Made by a program: the position numbers and the translations under genes
From: Andrena cerasifolii
Taxonomy: Eukaryota; Arthropoda; Insecta; Hymenoptera; Andrenidae
Assembly (NCBI RefSeq): GCF_050908995.1
Contig: NC_135118.1
Location: 13,711,501-13,775,500 of the forward strand
Reading direction: 5' to 3'
Length of the DNA: 64,000 nucleotides
The notes under the pieces: generated by a model
Databases searched by the model: none
Told to the model about the DNA's origin: nothing
Seen by the model: the letters and a program-made list of their open reading frames with translations, nothing else
Shown: in pieces, positions 10,945-23,478 of the stretch
Numbering within the stretch: position 1 is the stretch's first letter
How the letters are laid out: each line of letters opens with the position of its first letter

Positions 10945-13204
10945 GAAGTAAGGGGGTTGAAGTTATCTTTTCATTTACAGCATAAAACAACTTCTTTCTT
11001 TTTTATACAGTATACTATATAAAACTAGTAATGTAACTTCGTTGCTATTATAATTTAATTCCAACTAGATTTTTTACTATTACGGCTGCATACTGCATAC
11101 CTTTTCTTAGCGGATTTAACAACTTTTAGAGGATGAAGTGGCAGCTAGGAGAGAAGGAAGTAATCGCTTTTGCACCTATTCTTTCGCACGATGTAATTAT
11201 AACATGTACACTTTGTATCTGAAGGAAAATTTCAAACACAAAGAAAATGTTAAAGGACAAGTGCAGCGCGTTTCGTATTCAGAACACGTTGTTAACGGAC
11301 GTAAGCGGCACTTTAACGCAAGCTTTTTACGCTGGTATATTCAGAACGTGACCGTTACAGTCAAACTATTCGGCAAATTCTCAACACCGAGCTGCTAAGG
11401 TCGTGCCCTGAATATCAGAAAAAGACCAGCTTGATCCAAAAGGGAGGAAACGTTTGAATTTTTAAGAAGCCCTGAATATCTACGTATTCCAACATTAATA
11501 AAGGACCCTCTCGTTTTAAATGCAGAGGGCTCTTCTTGTCCTGCAGATTTTACGGTAAGGAATTGAGATGGTAATAATTTAATAAAACACAGTAGAACAG
11601 TCACGGATACCAATACAGAAAAATACTACAAACTCGACCTAAATGAATTAATAAGCTACTATTATATAATATATATTTTCTTATCTTATTGTCCATTATA
11701 TTTTTAATGATTTTTACAGAGTAGGTAGGTACTATCGCTCCAGTATATTAGTTTTTATTATCAGAATTAGAAGCAATAGCATGGAAATATATTGCAACGC
11801 TACAGTATCGCCCAAGTATGCACTTGTTGTGAAACTTTCAGCTTTTAATGACGATCGGGTCGGGTCTTGAGTTCGAGATGACCTCAGCCGTGGTGAACGA
11901 GCTTGCAATCGAATTCCCCGAAGTGGAAGTTCAAACGGTCAGTGTTATGGCTACGCTTTCGTGCCATTCGATTCGCAAGATTTCTGTGTGAAGTGAAGAC
12001 AATATCGACAGAGAGCTGGACATATAAACTTCTATAACAACGCGTGAACTTCAAACTGAACTACGTCCATTAAGCTCCATCGGAAACTTATCTCCGCGGA
12101 GTGAATTCGATAGCGAATATTTGCTTTCCACCATTGTTCCCGAACCTCTCTGATCAGTCAACTGGCATAATCTTTTTAATATCCTGTCACCAATAAAGTT
12201 GCTTTCTGCGCGAGGCTCGCTCGAGCCGCAAGCTACTTCCAAGCTTATGCACACTGGAAAATCTGTAGGAATATTATAAATATTACTTTCGTCACAATTA
12301 CACTCAATATGTCCCCGTTCAATCAAGAGCCCCATTAAACAGTATTCGGATAGCCGAAATTCGATTAAGCCTTGGAATAATCAAGCTCCCACTGTAAATC
12401 ATTATTCCCCCAATTAATAATTCTGCGAGACTATAATTTATAAACTGCTACAGTAACAGGACATTAATTTCGCCCAGTGAAAATTACACAGCTATCGGAA
12501 CGACGCGCCTGGTCGCGAGGAACCCGCCACGCCATCGAAACGTGGGAGCCGAAAGAAGCGAAAAAGAGAGGCGCATCGAGTATTTACATGACAGATAACA
12601 GAACTAACGAGCCTAATCCAATTTGAAGGGGCCCCGGGTAGCCCCGGGTTAGATAAAGGACATAAGCGCGAGGACGAGAAACGAAGAAGCTCCCTCTCGC
12701 CCGGACATTCCCTCTAGCAGTCGCTGGGAATTCCATCCAGTTGCTTTTCTAATTCACGGGAACGGCCCTTGTTTTCCAGCCAGCGTGTCGTCTCTTTTAC
12801 GGCGTCTAAGGTCGTTTTCGTCTATTCAACTTCCAATTGGATCCGGTAATTGCCGCTAAAATTATCTGGCCCGCCTCTCCTCCGTTCGTCCCCAACTCGG
12901 TTCCCTCGTTCTCGGTCCTCCCGCCTACCGGAGATCGATCCAGAGCCTGAAATCTAGATACTCCCCACCTACGACTCTATCTTTAATCGCATTTCACCTA
13001 TCTCTCTACCTAACGACAAGCTGGTCGATCAGGAAATGCATTTTAATCCCTGGTGCAATGTGTAACGGTCCAACCCCACTGTTCCAGTTAAGTCTTTCCA
13101 TTCCATTTAAATATTTCTGTCCTCTGAGCAATGCGCTACAGGAATCTTCTTTGTCATAGCACTTGCGTCTAAGTTACGCACTGAAAAACAGTTTCTTAAA
13201 CCTT
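10945..13204. other. Non-coding, no gene seen
   Basis: AT-rich to about 11900, then more CpG-rich at 12480-12960. Frames are short (largest 94 codons, minus strand, 12051-12335) and unrecognisable. A local GGGGCCCCGGGTAGCCCCGGG palindrome-like patch lies near 12630. Confidence 0.45.
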
Positions 13205-13212
13205 GCTCTATC

Positions 13213-14009
13213 CAGGCACGGATTTCAAGACTTTCCGCGAAATATCATCAAGTATTTTAATGGAAAAGAGTCGAGACAATTTAAAAATTAATTCATTATG
13301 GCAACTCACGTAGGTATGAGTTATTGCTAATTCGCTATATGAAAAAGAAGTGAATTGTTTTTAAAGTTGTCTCAAGCCTCTGTGTTTAAACCTTTTCCAA
13401 TTTATATCGCTCAAAATTTGTCGCTTACTAAAATTTATCGCAGCTTACAATTTGATACTCCCAAAATTTGTTGCTCCCAAAAATTTGCCGCTCTTCAAAA
13501 TATGCCGCTCCCCAAAATTTGCCGCTTCCTAAAATTTGATACTCCCCAACATTTGCCGCTCCCCAAAATTTGTCGCTTCCTAAGATTTGTCGCTCCCCAA
13601 AATTTGTCGCTCCCCAAAATATGATACTCCCCAAAATTTTCCGCTCCCCAAAATTTGCCGCTTTCCCAAATTTATCGCTCCCCAAAATTTGTCGCTTCCT
13701 ATGATTTGCCGCTCCCCAAAATTTTCGGCTCCCCAAAATATGATGCTCCTCAAAATTTGCCGCTTCTCAATATTTGTAGCTTTCAGAAATTTTCCGTTCC
13801 CCAAAATATGATGGTCCTCAAAATTTGCCACTCCCCAAAATTTGCTGCTTTCCAAAATTTATCGCTCCCCAGAATTTGCCGCTCTTCAAAATATGATGCT
13901 CCCTAAAAGTTATCGCTCCTTTGCCGCTTCCCAAAATTTGCCGCTTCCCAAAATGTGATGTAGCCTACTAGGTTACAGCCTACTTAGCCTATACTCAAAT
14001 CCGCTCCTG
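13213..14009 (+). mobile_element. hAT-type element carrying a minisatellite, perfect TSD
   Basis: GCTCTATC occurs at 13205-13212 and again at 14010-14017, an exact 8-bp duplication. The element starts CAGGCACGGATTT and ends AAATCCGCTCCTG, inverted termini of the hAT type. The first 180 bp align to the related copy at 1633-2008, and so do the last 35 bp. The interior is replaced by about 33 copies of a 17-bp tandem repeat. The duplication shows that the whole unit, or its unexpanded ancestor, moved as one element. No transposase is present. Confidence 0.88.
13398..13958 (+). repeat. 17-bp minisatellite inside the hAT element
   Basis: Degenerate tandem array, consensus CTCCCCAAAATTTGCCG, about 33 units with variants (TTGTCG, ATGATA, TTCCTA). 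Because 17 is not a multiple of three, the repeat is open in several frames on both strands and yields spurious peptides rich in PQNL or GSDKFWG motifs. These are not genes. Confidence 0.93.
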
Positions 14010-14017
14010 GCTCTATC

Positions 14018-15229
14018 GTATCATTTGCATCCCTGCTTCAGATGTACTCTGAAATCCCGCGGTGACGACCTATTTAAGATTATTAGTTTCAGTGTGATAT
14101 CAGCTCAATTTTTATTTCCATTCAAATTTACAAGTTCCAGTCTTATTCAGTTCCATTCAAATTCAGTTCCAAGTTTGACTAAATCCACAACCAGTTCCAA
14201 CTTTTACCCTACTATATCTACTACTCCAGCTCGCATAAGCCCCAACAAAATGGTACTTCAAGTCTCAACAGATTTCATGCCTGGAATAACCCCAATAACC
14301 GTGCTAAACAAATAGGTAGCTGGTTCTATTCTTATAACCATTAAATATAGCGTATTCCATCAATTTTATGTCAATGGAGAGTCAGTCGATGTCGTAAATA
14401 GTATAGTCTTATACCCGTGAATTCCTCATGGGCTGGACGAAATAGTGAAATCGTGGACAGTGCTCGGCCAAACAGTTCAATCAACGGAGAATCAATAGAA
14501 TCCACTAGGGTCTACGAAGAAAACTCAGCGCCCCGATCGATATGAATTTTCGCTGAAACATTACTGCAATGTTTGCTCCCGTTTCCCCAGATTTAATCGG
14601 ATCAGGGGGCCAGGCGCTCGAGCAGAGTGGGTCGTGAAGAAATTAAGCGAACTATCGACGGAAGAACGGCCAAAGTTCCGTGGACCTAATCAAACGTGGC
14701 TGCAATTAGAGCCGGCTGATTGTAAGTAAACGACGAAAAGCAAGGCGAGGCGAACGGTTCCGTTCCACCCGGTCGGGGGGCGTGCGCGGCCAATAGAGTA
14801 GTTGAACTAAGTAACTTGTTGGACGCCGGGAGTACCTCAAACTATCCAATTACCGTTCAAAGATTCAAATTACGCGCACTTGTACGGAAACGGAAATTTG
14901 TTCAACTGGACGAGGCTAATTTCGCCGGGGCGGGATCCGGCCAGATGGAGTATGGTCTTATTAGGCTGCTATTGACTCGAAAGTATTCTATATACGGTGT
15001 AGTTGGAAACTTTCGGAGCAGTAGCCCGCAGAAACGTTGCGCAATTGAAGAATTTAGAACGGGGGATGATTGATTTTAATTGCTTCCGTTGCGAAGACTA
15101 GATGGGGTTTGGTGTGCAGGGAGAATATTTTGCACCGTTTGAATTAGTGCGTGGGAAACATATGTTGGAGGACTGGGAACTGAGAATTTGATGCTTCTTA
15201 AAGAATCAGGACTGAAGCCATTCCTACCA
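14018..15229. other. Non-coding, no gene seen
   Basis: A short array of related TTCCATTCAAATT/AGTTCCA words lies at about 14117-14190. The rest shows no supportable feature. A 96-codon frame at 14025-14315 is low-complexity and unrecognised. Confidence 0.45.
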
Positions 15230-15233
15230 TTAA

Positions 15234-15398
15234 ACCTTGCAGATTGGATTTAGGATCCATTTTACCTGTAATTTCATTGGCACACGCCTCAGACTTAAAA
15301 TCCTTATCCCCTTTCAGAAGTAATACTGGTAATAAGTAGCACGCAGAGCTTAATATCGAGCCTGGGTCAAAATTGACCCGACATTCGCCTGGCGAGGG
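15234..15398. mobile_element. Probable old piggyBac-type MITE
   Basis: The right end, read inward, is TTAA followed by CCCTCGCCAGG and the palindrome GGGTCAATTTTGACCC (15364-15379). That is the usual layout of piggyBac ends: TTAA, a CCC start and a subterminal palindrome. A degraded counterpart, TTAAACCTTGCAGATTGG ... GGATCCATTTT, begins at 15230. The TTAA copies are at 15230-15233 and 15399-15402. The left match is partial, so the boundary is tentative. Confidence 0.5.
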
Positions 15399-15402
15399 TT
15401 AA

Positions 15403-17218
15403 AGTAGATCGGGGGCGTATTACGTCGGATTGCCTGGAGCGAATTATTTGCAACGTGGCTAAAAGTTTGCTATGTTATTAAGCAGGGGGATTATCCGACA
15501 AAACGTTGAAGCTGCTACAATTTTGTTCATTAATATTTATATAATTTTTAACGATATCAGGTGTTATCTTGCTAGAGGCAAATACAGAGCCGAACTTATA
15601 GAGTATCGTGACGGCGGAATATTAATGGGAGTCACTATAGGTCGCGTGATTAATTGTATCAACATATTGTAATTATCAAATTTACGGTATAACGTTGTGC
15701 AACAACAACGGGGCAGCCGAGTTTATGGCCTGTCGATAATTGAATGACTCGGCATCGACGGGGCGAGTTTGAAATTTAGTTGGTTTCAGTTTATTATGGG
15801 TATACGCGTATCAATCGGTTTTGTATTCATTACGTTAATTAATGAACGATAGAATTTTGCTAATAGAGTAACGATTACCTCGAACCCCGGTGCATTGAAA
15901 TGGAATTAGCACCAGCCACGCATAATCTCATGAATTTTCACACACCAATCATGGGTCAGTGTTTTTCCACCGCTGCGTGTCCGCGGGGAATCGAACGGCC
16001 CCGTAGCTGAACATTCGAACGGCTCCCGGTGCCATTATATTGAAATAAAAATGCTAAATCGCTTTAGAAAATCGAATCCCGTTGATTCTGATGAAGCACC
16101 TGATCTGATTGCGCCGAGATTGCTTCCGATCGGAGCTAGCCTGTATCATAGATTCGCGACTCAGTCGTGCAAAGTGCCATTATATTATCCGCCGAACACT
16201 CGTTCAAACTTCCCGAGCCGAGTTTATACCGGGAGCCCGCGAAACTTGCCAACTTGCCGCGTTACGAAGTAACCGGCGATCAACTGTCCCTTCCTCTTCC
16301 TATTCGATCGCGAACGACAGCGATTTCTCTTTCGGCTTGCCGCGAAAGGAGCGCTCCAAATGATCCTCTGATTGGCCCGCAACCAGCGCGACAAATAAAT
16401 AATGCTCCACCGAAGGAACGTACCGGTACGATCTCTACCGAAGTTTCTACGATTTTTAGAGAATCTTGCCGCCAGTCGAATCACAGTTGATTGCGTATTC
16501 TTCGAGGGGAAAAGGGCGCGTGGGTGGCCGTCGTTATTTCGAATTAGCCCGGATACCCGTGAAGCTCGAGGAAAAGCTCGTTCCGCGGCGATTTATCGAA
16601 ATAGAATGAGCGTAACGAAGAGCTTACTGGCGGAGCGGGAAATTGCCGCGAGTTCCTTGGCTCGACAATTTAACCGTCTCCCGTAAATAACAAATAAATA
16701 TCCGTACTGTCGGGCGGAATGCCCGTTGGGGGATCGCCGCTCCGTCGTTGCTCGACGATGGCACTGCCATGGCGGGAGCCAAATTCTTCGATGACTCGAA
16801 CCGATATGCGGGCCCTCTTTATACCCGACGGTTTGTCCAATTTCGTAGCCTCCGCGATTCTTTCACGTCCAGCGGGCTCGTCGCTTTTATACGCTCCTAA
16901 GCGACTTTTTCGCTCTCTGTCGTCTTGCCTCTCGTTGCCTCCTTTTGTCTGGGATCTTTTGTTGCCATCCGTGCTCCCGCAGCCGATACAAAACGGGGCG
17001 TCGATTATATTGTCCCGCGATCCACTGGCGCGACCGCCTTACCTGCCTTGGCTTTTCACTTCGTTTTTCTCTGTCGTGGTGCGTTTGACCTGAAATAATC
17101 TACGACCGCTTGCAGAGGTACATACGTGTACACGTGACTTGTCGAGGAACGGATCCGAACTTTTACGAGTTTGTACATTTTTGTGACACTCGCCTTTTCT
17201 GATTCTCAGCGAATTTGT
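15403..17218. other. CpG-rich block at 16.0-17.1 kb, no identified gene
   Basis: Several overlapping chance frames occur in CpG-rich DNA. The longest is 124 codons at 16719-17093, plus strand, starting with ATG. None has a domain, signal peptide or composition I recognise. The block could be a promoter or conserved regulatory DNA. Confidence 0.4.
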
Positions 17219-17946
17219 TTAAGGGGTTATGCCTACCTGCAAGGGCTGAAAACACAAGTATTTTCACGATTTTTTTTAAAACATTTGAACAGTTTTTTTT
17301 AAATAAACCTTTATGTATTCGAAAGTGTACGTGTTAAACTACTTGTGGTAATTTTTGCGATGGAAAATATACATAAATAAAAAAATATATTAGCGATCTC
17401 TTGGCAGCGATTCTTTTTGTTAGTAGTTTGCGGTGAACGTTCTAATTCTGACCTGGTTCATCTGAAATTAAAAATTCGCGGGGATTTAGTTAGTATATTG
17501 GATTATCTTGTCCTTGATCGTTTATTATCCCAAGATATTAACTTGCTACAAACTTCTCATAGGAAAAGTATCGATTTTCACCACAGAATCGCGCTCATGT
17601 TTCATCATTTTCCATCTGTAAAATAACAACTACCCAACGGAAATGAAAAACCCACGATTAAGGACAAGCTGATCTAATATACTGACTAAATTTGGTCGGA
17701 TTTTTTATTTCTGATGAACCAGGTCGTAGCTATAGTGATCACCGTAATAAAAAATCGCTGACGGGAGATCGCTTATAATTCCATTATTTATTTAGTTATC
17801 GCATTGCAAAAAAAAATTACAAGAACTTTAAAATATATACTTTCGAATATACTGCCGATAATTTAAAAAAAAGTCTTCAAATTGAAGAAAAAAAATCCCC
17901 AATATACTTGCGTTTTCAGACCTTGCAGGTAGGCATAACCCCTTAA
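17219..17946. mobile_element. TTAAGGGG palindromic element, group A
   Basis: TTAA at 17219-17222 and 17943-17946 flank 720 bp. The two ends, GGGGTTATGCCTACCTGCAA and its complement, are nearly identical. Inverted identity continues, with mismatches, almost to the centre: for example, the GACCTGGTTCATCTGAAATT stretch on the left mirrors 17695-17720. It is therefore a full-length foldback element. No protein is encoded. The TTAA edges suggest piggyBac-type mobilisation, which is inference. A fragment of the same group lies at 27540-27622, and group C at 27627-28298 is a diverged relative. Confidence 0.8.
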
Positions 17947-18680
17947 GGGGAGGTTCCGGTGTAAAAGTCGATTGTTTGTGTATTTCATTTTTCGAATGTT
18001 CAACATTTTAAGAATACGTGTTTAAAAGGATTTGTTGAAGTACGTGAAATTCCCGAAGTTATAGGCATTTGAGTAGCGGCAAATGAATGGGCAACAACCG
18101 ACCACTCGGCGACCACGTAAAGCTTTAAACGCGTTTCTCTCGAAACAGTGTTCTCAAAACGGTGGGACCTGTATTTACAAAAGTTATTAACCAATTCGAC
18201 TGAGACTTTTTTTATTTTGAAGAATATACTTTTGGCTAGGGAGGATTACCAGAAAAAAATACAAAAAATTGAAAATTTATAATTTTCAAAGGCGTTGGAA
18301 GGGTGAAAAATATAGGGAAAAAGAGATTTCAAACTTCAAGTGTCGTTATTTTCTAAAAAAATGTTATTTTGTAATTTGTTCTGGTTCCCCCCTAGCCAGA
18401 AGTTTATTCTTCAAAATAAAAAAAGTTTCAGTCGAATCGGATAATAACTTTTGGAGATACAGGTCCCATTGATTTGAATCAACTTTTTGACGCCTTGAAT
18501 TTAACGACTCCCCAGTGCCGTCTGCAATGAGTAATTACAAAACAAAAAATATATTTCTATAATTTAAGATATCCTTAATAAAATGCAAAAAGTCCCATTA
18601 AATTATATATAGTAGTTTTCCATTAATTAATTCCTAAAGATCACGTATTTTTTGGGCTCTAGACTGGAAGGTCCCCTTAA
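17943..18680. mobile_element. TTAAGGGG palindromic element, group B
   Basis: It starts from the same TTAA (17943-17946) that closes the group A element and ends with TTAA at 18677-18680. Its ends are GGGGAGGTTCCGG and the complement GGGGACCTTCCAG. Interior arms pair well: 18160-18250 (GGTGGGACCTGTATTTACAA ...) mirrors 18380-18472. A second, truncated copy with about 85-90% similarity by eye is at 28303-28748. It is non-coding and could form a foldback hairpin of about 730 nt. Confidence 0.8.
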
Positions 18681-20349
18681 TAGTAGATCTATAGTGCACT
18701 GGGCACAAAGTGATAAAAATTAGATAACAGCCAAGACTCTCGTGTTTTTACTAACAAACTCCAATTTTCAGAGAATCTCCCTGGAATTGATTCTCTACGT
18801 TATCGTGCGGAAATCCATCCACAGACTGCACGGTGAAAAAGAAATCTCATGCATGGAAACCGAGCCGCAACGTGCACCTCGTCCGAGGAATTTGTTCCAC
18901 GACAAAATACCACCGTTGCCCGGGAATAATTCATACTTGTAATGAATACGGGCAAACGCTACGAAAAATGATCCCCGTTCCATCGGAGGTCTGTAATTAT
19001 CCAAACGCGAAGCTATGATATTCGACTCGGCAACGGGCGAATTTCCATGAGCTTCCAAAGAACCGCCAGATGCGTTTAATTACGAGAATAAATGCACCGG
19101 CGCTCGCTGTACCGTTGCCCCTGTTGTTAATAAAAACATCGAAAAGTGTATCTCTCAGAAAGTAGTTTTTAATGAAATTTATTAAACAATACGTTTGTGC
19201 CGGCTGGGCCTTTGTGCCCGGTTGTTATCGGCTTTTACCCGCATTCTAATGAAGAACGAATATTGAAGTTGCTTTGAAAGTCAAGTGCATTGCGGCCGGG
19301 CAAATCAATTAATCGAGCCGTACCTAAACGCTCGGCCAAAGGAGCGATTCGTGCCTTTATAACGCGAGGGGTTGGCCAGGCTTTTGTAAAATTCATTCGA
19401 TAGTCAATAGAAAATAATGGAATCAATTACGTGGGAGATGAAGGCGAATTCTTATGTCTGGCTGGCCGGAGCGGCTCGAAGAAATTCGTCGGGCAATATT
19501 TCTACGATGGCTCGTGGACGTTCGCAGTGGAACTCGGGCCAAAACCTACGCCGGATTTATCGCTTCGCCGATATTTGTATTTGCATAGTCTCCTCGCGTA
19601 TATTTATTTAGAAACGTTCTGCGCTCAAGAAAATATATCGTACACCGACGCACGCCACTCTCGCGCACGTACAACCCTTATTGGTGGACAAAAAACGCGG
19701 CGGAATTTTCGTTTGGAAATATTGCAGGCAGTGAGACACTTCCACAGTGAATTAGTAGCGAAATCGTTAAGAACGGCAAATGGAAGTCTTAACAAAATAG
19801 AAGGGCAAGTGAAAAAACTCGGAATGTCCATTTTTCGCGATTTTGCGAGTTATAGAATATTTTGTCGGTGGCAAGTGGGACTACCGAACTGTCGTATCGC
19901 AAAGGGTTATAAAGTTCAAATAACCTTGTAAGATAACGATTAAAGATTGAAGATTTAAGAAGAAAATTATATAAGAAAATTAAATTCTTTGAAGCTTGTT
20001 TCTTTAACAGTGGACTAAAGCATTAAAACTTAATTTTCTCGATAAAGCTGTTTTGTGACATTCCCTGTTTCCCCCTTACCCTTCAATTGTGGATTCGATA
20101 TTAGTAGTGGGGTATCGTGAATGTTGCAGAAATATTTTTTCCGATTTATAGAATTCTTTGCAGTTGCTTGAAGAAGGGTGGGTGTTGAAGAAATGTTGTG
20201 TGGTACGAAATGTTACTGATATAATCTGAAACATTTTTGCTTAAAAAGAAAGAGTATCGTTAAATTTTTTATTCCAAATATTTTCTTATGTCGATAAATA
20301 TTGTGGTTGTATTTTTGTGGGTTTACAAAAACGCAGCATCCTCTATGCT
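18681..20349. other. No identified gene; one long frame without a start codon
   Basis: A plus-strand frame of 166 codons (19431-19931) opens from GTG and has no early ATG. It reads like ordinary protein sequence (EGEFLCLAGRSGSKKFVGQY near its start), but I recognise no family. No splice structure is evident. It may be a chance frame. Confidence 0.35.
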
Positions 20350-20766
20350 TTATTTTGGATTAATCACACTTATCGCCCTCGAAGGTCTCCCTCCCTCTGC
20401 AACACTGTGCTTCCAGCGTTTTTCCCAATACTGGAAGCAATCCCGGAATGCTTGTTTTGGCATCGCCTTCAGGGCGCCCGGCGAATTTCCTTTTATCTCC
20501 CGTGCGATGTCAAATCTTTGTCGCTGTAAAATGGATTGCAGGTTGGCGAAGAGGAAAAGCTCTGTAGGCGCTAAATTTGGCGTGTAAAACGGTCGAGGAA
20601 TGACTGTAGCGGCCGTTTTCCTCAGGAAGTCTGGGATTAACAGTGATCCATGCACTGAAGCATTGTCGCGGCAGAGCAACCGCTGCTTTGCCTTCCATGA
20701 TTCGTGCTTTGTGCTCGTTATTGATCTTCGCAAACGCTTTGAGACTTCCGAATACGACTCCGTCAT
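20350..20766 (-). pseudogene. Mariner-type transposase C-terminal relic
   Basis: The minus-strand frame of 138 codons contains the landmarks of the second half of a Tc1/mariner transposase. RLLCRDNASVHGS corresponds to the family's HHDNAPAHTS block, with the second catalytic Asp kept. PRPFYTPNLAPTELFLF corresponds to PxPPYSPDLAPCDFFLF, where the third catalytic Asp is replaced by Glu and PDL by PNL. Near the end, FRDCFQYWEKRWKHSV matches the conserved FQxCFxxWxxRWxxCV segment. A normal mariner transposase is about 345 residues; the N-terminal DNA-binding half and first catalytic Asp are missing here, and a second frame at 20510-20776 suggests a frameshift upstream. I could not find terminal repeats. 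This is a dead fossil, not a host gene. Confidence 0.88.
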
Positions 20767-22418
20767 TGGATATCACGGGACAAACTTCTCTATTCCGTTC
20801 CCCAGAAACACATTGCTCCGAATGCAGATCACGTTCGATCAGTGATCAACAATCGCTGAATGCAATATATAAAATCATAAAACTCATAGTTTCGAAAGCG
20901 ATGCGTTTCGATACATCAAACGCCGCGAACACGGTTTCACACAAACAGATTACCTAACGCAAGATAAAGAAGGCTCAGCCTTTATTATTATTTATTTTGT
21001 AGACAGGAAAAAGGATTCCCTTTAGTGTACAAAAGTGAGTAGGTATACATTAAACCTGAAGGCACAGAACGAAAGCAACAAAGACAAGAAAAAAGCTGAA
21101 CTATTTACATCATTTCACAATATATTATTTAAGTACTCGGGCGACCTTGAGTGTGGACTAAGAAATGGCGAAAAAATCGAATTAGCGATTATTAATGGCC
21201 CATTAGATTTGTTGGCTACATTGGACCAGAGTGTTCAAAACTCGATTCGTATAAAGCGGTGTAAAACAGTGTTGTAAAACATTTACACAATGGACAAAGG
21301 GAATGCCTATAAATCCCAGGATTCGCGGCATTAAGGCACAATAGTATACAATATTAGCGTGATACAAAGAGTTCTCTAGTTTATAAACAGATCTTCTATT
21401 TACATGCAACACCTCAGATTCCAAGTGCGCCAGAAGAAAGAAAATGCGGCACAGCTATCTTGAGGACTGCGTCCGCGGGCCCTCCCTTGGTTAGAAGGAG
21501 AAAAGGGTCTCTAACCATGGCGCGGCATCAATCACCATTATCAAGTTCCTTATCTCGCCGGACGTCACAATTAAACGAATCGAGGGACATTTTTCTCTTC
21601 CCAGACCACCTAATGCAGCCCCTTTGTATCGCTGGCGGTACAAAGAGCCCCGGGGACGAGGCGCAGCAACAACGGGACCGGAAGAGGCACCGGCCGGATG
21701 CCGAGGAATCCGAGGAGCGAATCTTTGCTAATTCGTGCAAGAAAAAATGCCTCGGACCGAGAAACGAGGACTTCCGACCGTGCCGAAATTCGTCCGCCGG
21801 GAGGTGGAATCGGATTGGAGGGAAGCCAGGAGGAAACGATGGGCCCGAATCAGCCGAAGAACAAAGTGAATGAAGGGTGGCACGCATGAAAGGGATGAAA
21901 GGACTGGTAGATGGGCATAGAATGGTGTGGATTTCCAGATACTAGCTGGAAGTATGTCCTTTCAACAAAAGTAAATTGAAAACTCGGGATCGACTCTTTT
22001 CTACTTGAAAGTTTGCTGGAAACTTGTGTATTTGACTTGTCGATGTGGACTTTAACTGGTTTTAGATTACCGTCGTCAGGGGTGACTTTGTGTAACCAGG
22101 AGTTGGGCCGTGACAATTTTTTTTCTCAACAGTCGTGCTTGTTTATTCAATGTGGTATTGGTGTACATTTTGAAGCTAACTTGACAATTTCCATCTGTGT
22201 CAAGTAACTGAACTGATTTAATGAAAAACAGGTCGGTATTGTGGATAATATAGGTATTTAATTATGTTTGTCACAATCTACCTGGTTGCACAAAGTGACG
22301 CCGTATAATTAAATTGAAGCTACAGTTTACAGCAATACACCATCCTTTGTACTGCCTACTTATTATCTCCTGTGTATTTTCGCGGAAAATAGCTGTGCCA
22401 GAGTTGCAGTGAAAACTC
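20767..22418. other. Non-coding, no gene seen
   Basis: 20767-20990 may hold the eroded 5' part of the mariner copy. A pair of overlapping frames at 21460-21887 (137 plus-strand and 119 minus-strand codons) lies in CpG-rich DNA and is not recognised. Confidence 0.45.
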
Positions 22419-22843
22419 TTAAGGGGGAATCCTATTTTTGGGGACATGGCAAAATTTAGGATTTTTTTTAAAAAACTAGCGATGCGATTTGTCTGGAATT
22501 TGGACCTTGTTTTTATGCGTCTTTGAAGAAGCTTCAGTTTTTTTAATATTACTTTTTAATAATAAATATAGGAGTTATCCTATTCATTTCTGTTTCCGAT
22601 TAGCTGGAAGATAAATATAATGCACACCGGCGGACAACCAATTTTGCGCGGTGTGATGGTTAAACATGCATAATTCCTATATTTATTATTAAAAATTAAT
22701 AAAAAAAAAACTGCAACTTTTTCAAAGATGCGTAAAAACATGGTCCAAATTTCAGATGAATCGAATCGCTGGTTTCTTAAAAAAAAATCCCCAAGTTTGT
22801 TACATATGTCTTTAGCTAAAAAAAAATAGGATTCCCCCGTTAA
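22419..22843. mobile_element. TTAAGGGG palindromic element, group E (short)
   Basis: TTAA at 22419-22422 and 22840-22843 encloses 417 bp. The left end GGGGGAATCCTATTTTT is mirrored at the right with one extra base. The arms continue inward through ACTAGCGATGCGATTTGTC..., TTTTTATGCGTCTTTG... and AATAATAAATATAGGAGTTA, each with a complementary partner on the right. It is non-coding. Confidence 0.8.
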
Positions 22844-23478
22844 ATCACATTTATGTAAGCCGAAGCTGCAGAAGCTCCAAATCTTTAATTAAAGATCAAG
22901 TGTGTCTCAGAGTTTTATAAGCGGAGGTTTACACAAAACGTCACCCTATTTGTCGATTCTATTAGGATTTACGCCCCAGCCTCTTTATCATCTGGCCTCG
23001 ACCCGGCGAAAGTCGCCTGGAGGGAATATAACGACAAAATGGAAGTAACAAGGGGGTAGTGTATCCGGACGTCTGGAGAGCAGAGGAGAGGACTGTGAAA
23101 GTCGCGCGGGAAAGAAGGTGGATGTATGGCTCTCTCTCGTCTGGGTAATAATAAATTGAAGAGTGTCTCGCAAAAACCTTCAAGTTCGCGAGCTTAACGT
23201 GTTCCCGGAGATGGAGGGTTGCAGCGTAGTCAGGGCTGTAGGGAGAGAATCGAAGTTTCCCTTTTGACGTTTGCTGCCTTAACCGTTTTGACAGATTGTC
23301 TTTCGAACGGAGGGTGTGTAACGAACTTTAATTACCGAAAGCTCTCACACCGTAGAACGTGGTGTAATCGCGGCATTTTCGCGATGGGATTATTATTTGG
23401 TGGACATATTCCTTCACGCAGAAGCCTCTTTGCAGAGAAATGCACATCTACGTTATAATTCCTTGAGAAATTGAGGCT
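22844..23478. other. Non-coding, no gene seen
   Basis: Mixed composition with only short unrecognised frames (largest 79 codons). Confidence 0.5.

Noticed and set aside
13355..13906. Five overlapping frames with repetitive peptides on both strands
   Set aside because: They are read-throughs of the 17-bp minisatellite, whose period shifts frame at every unit.
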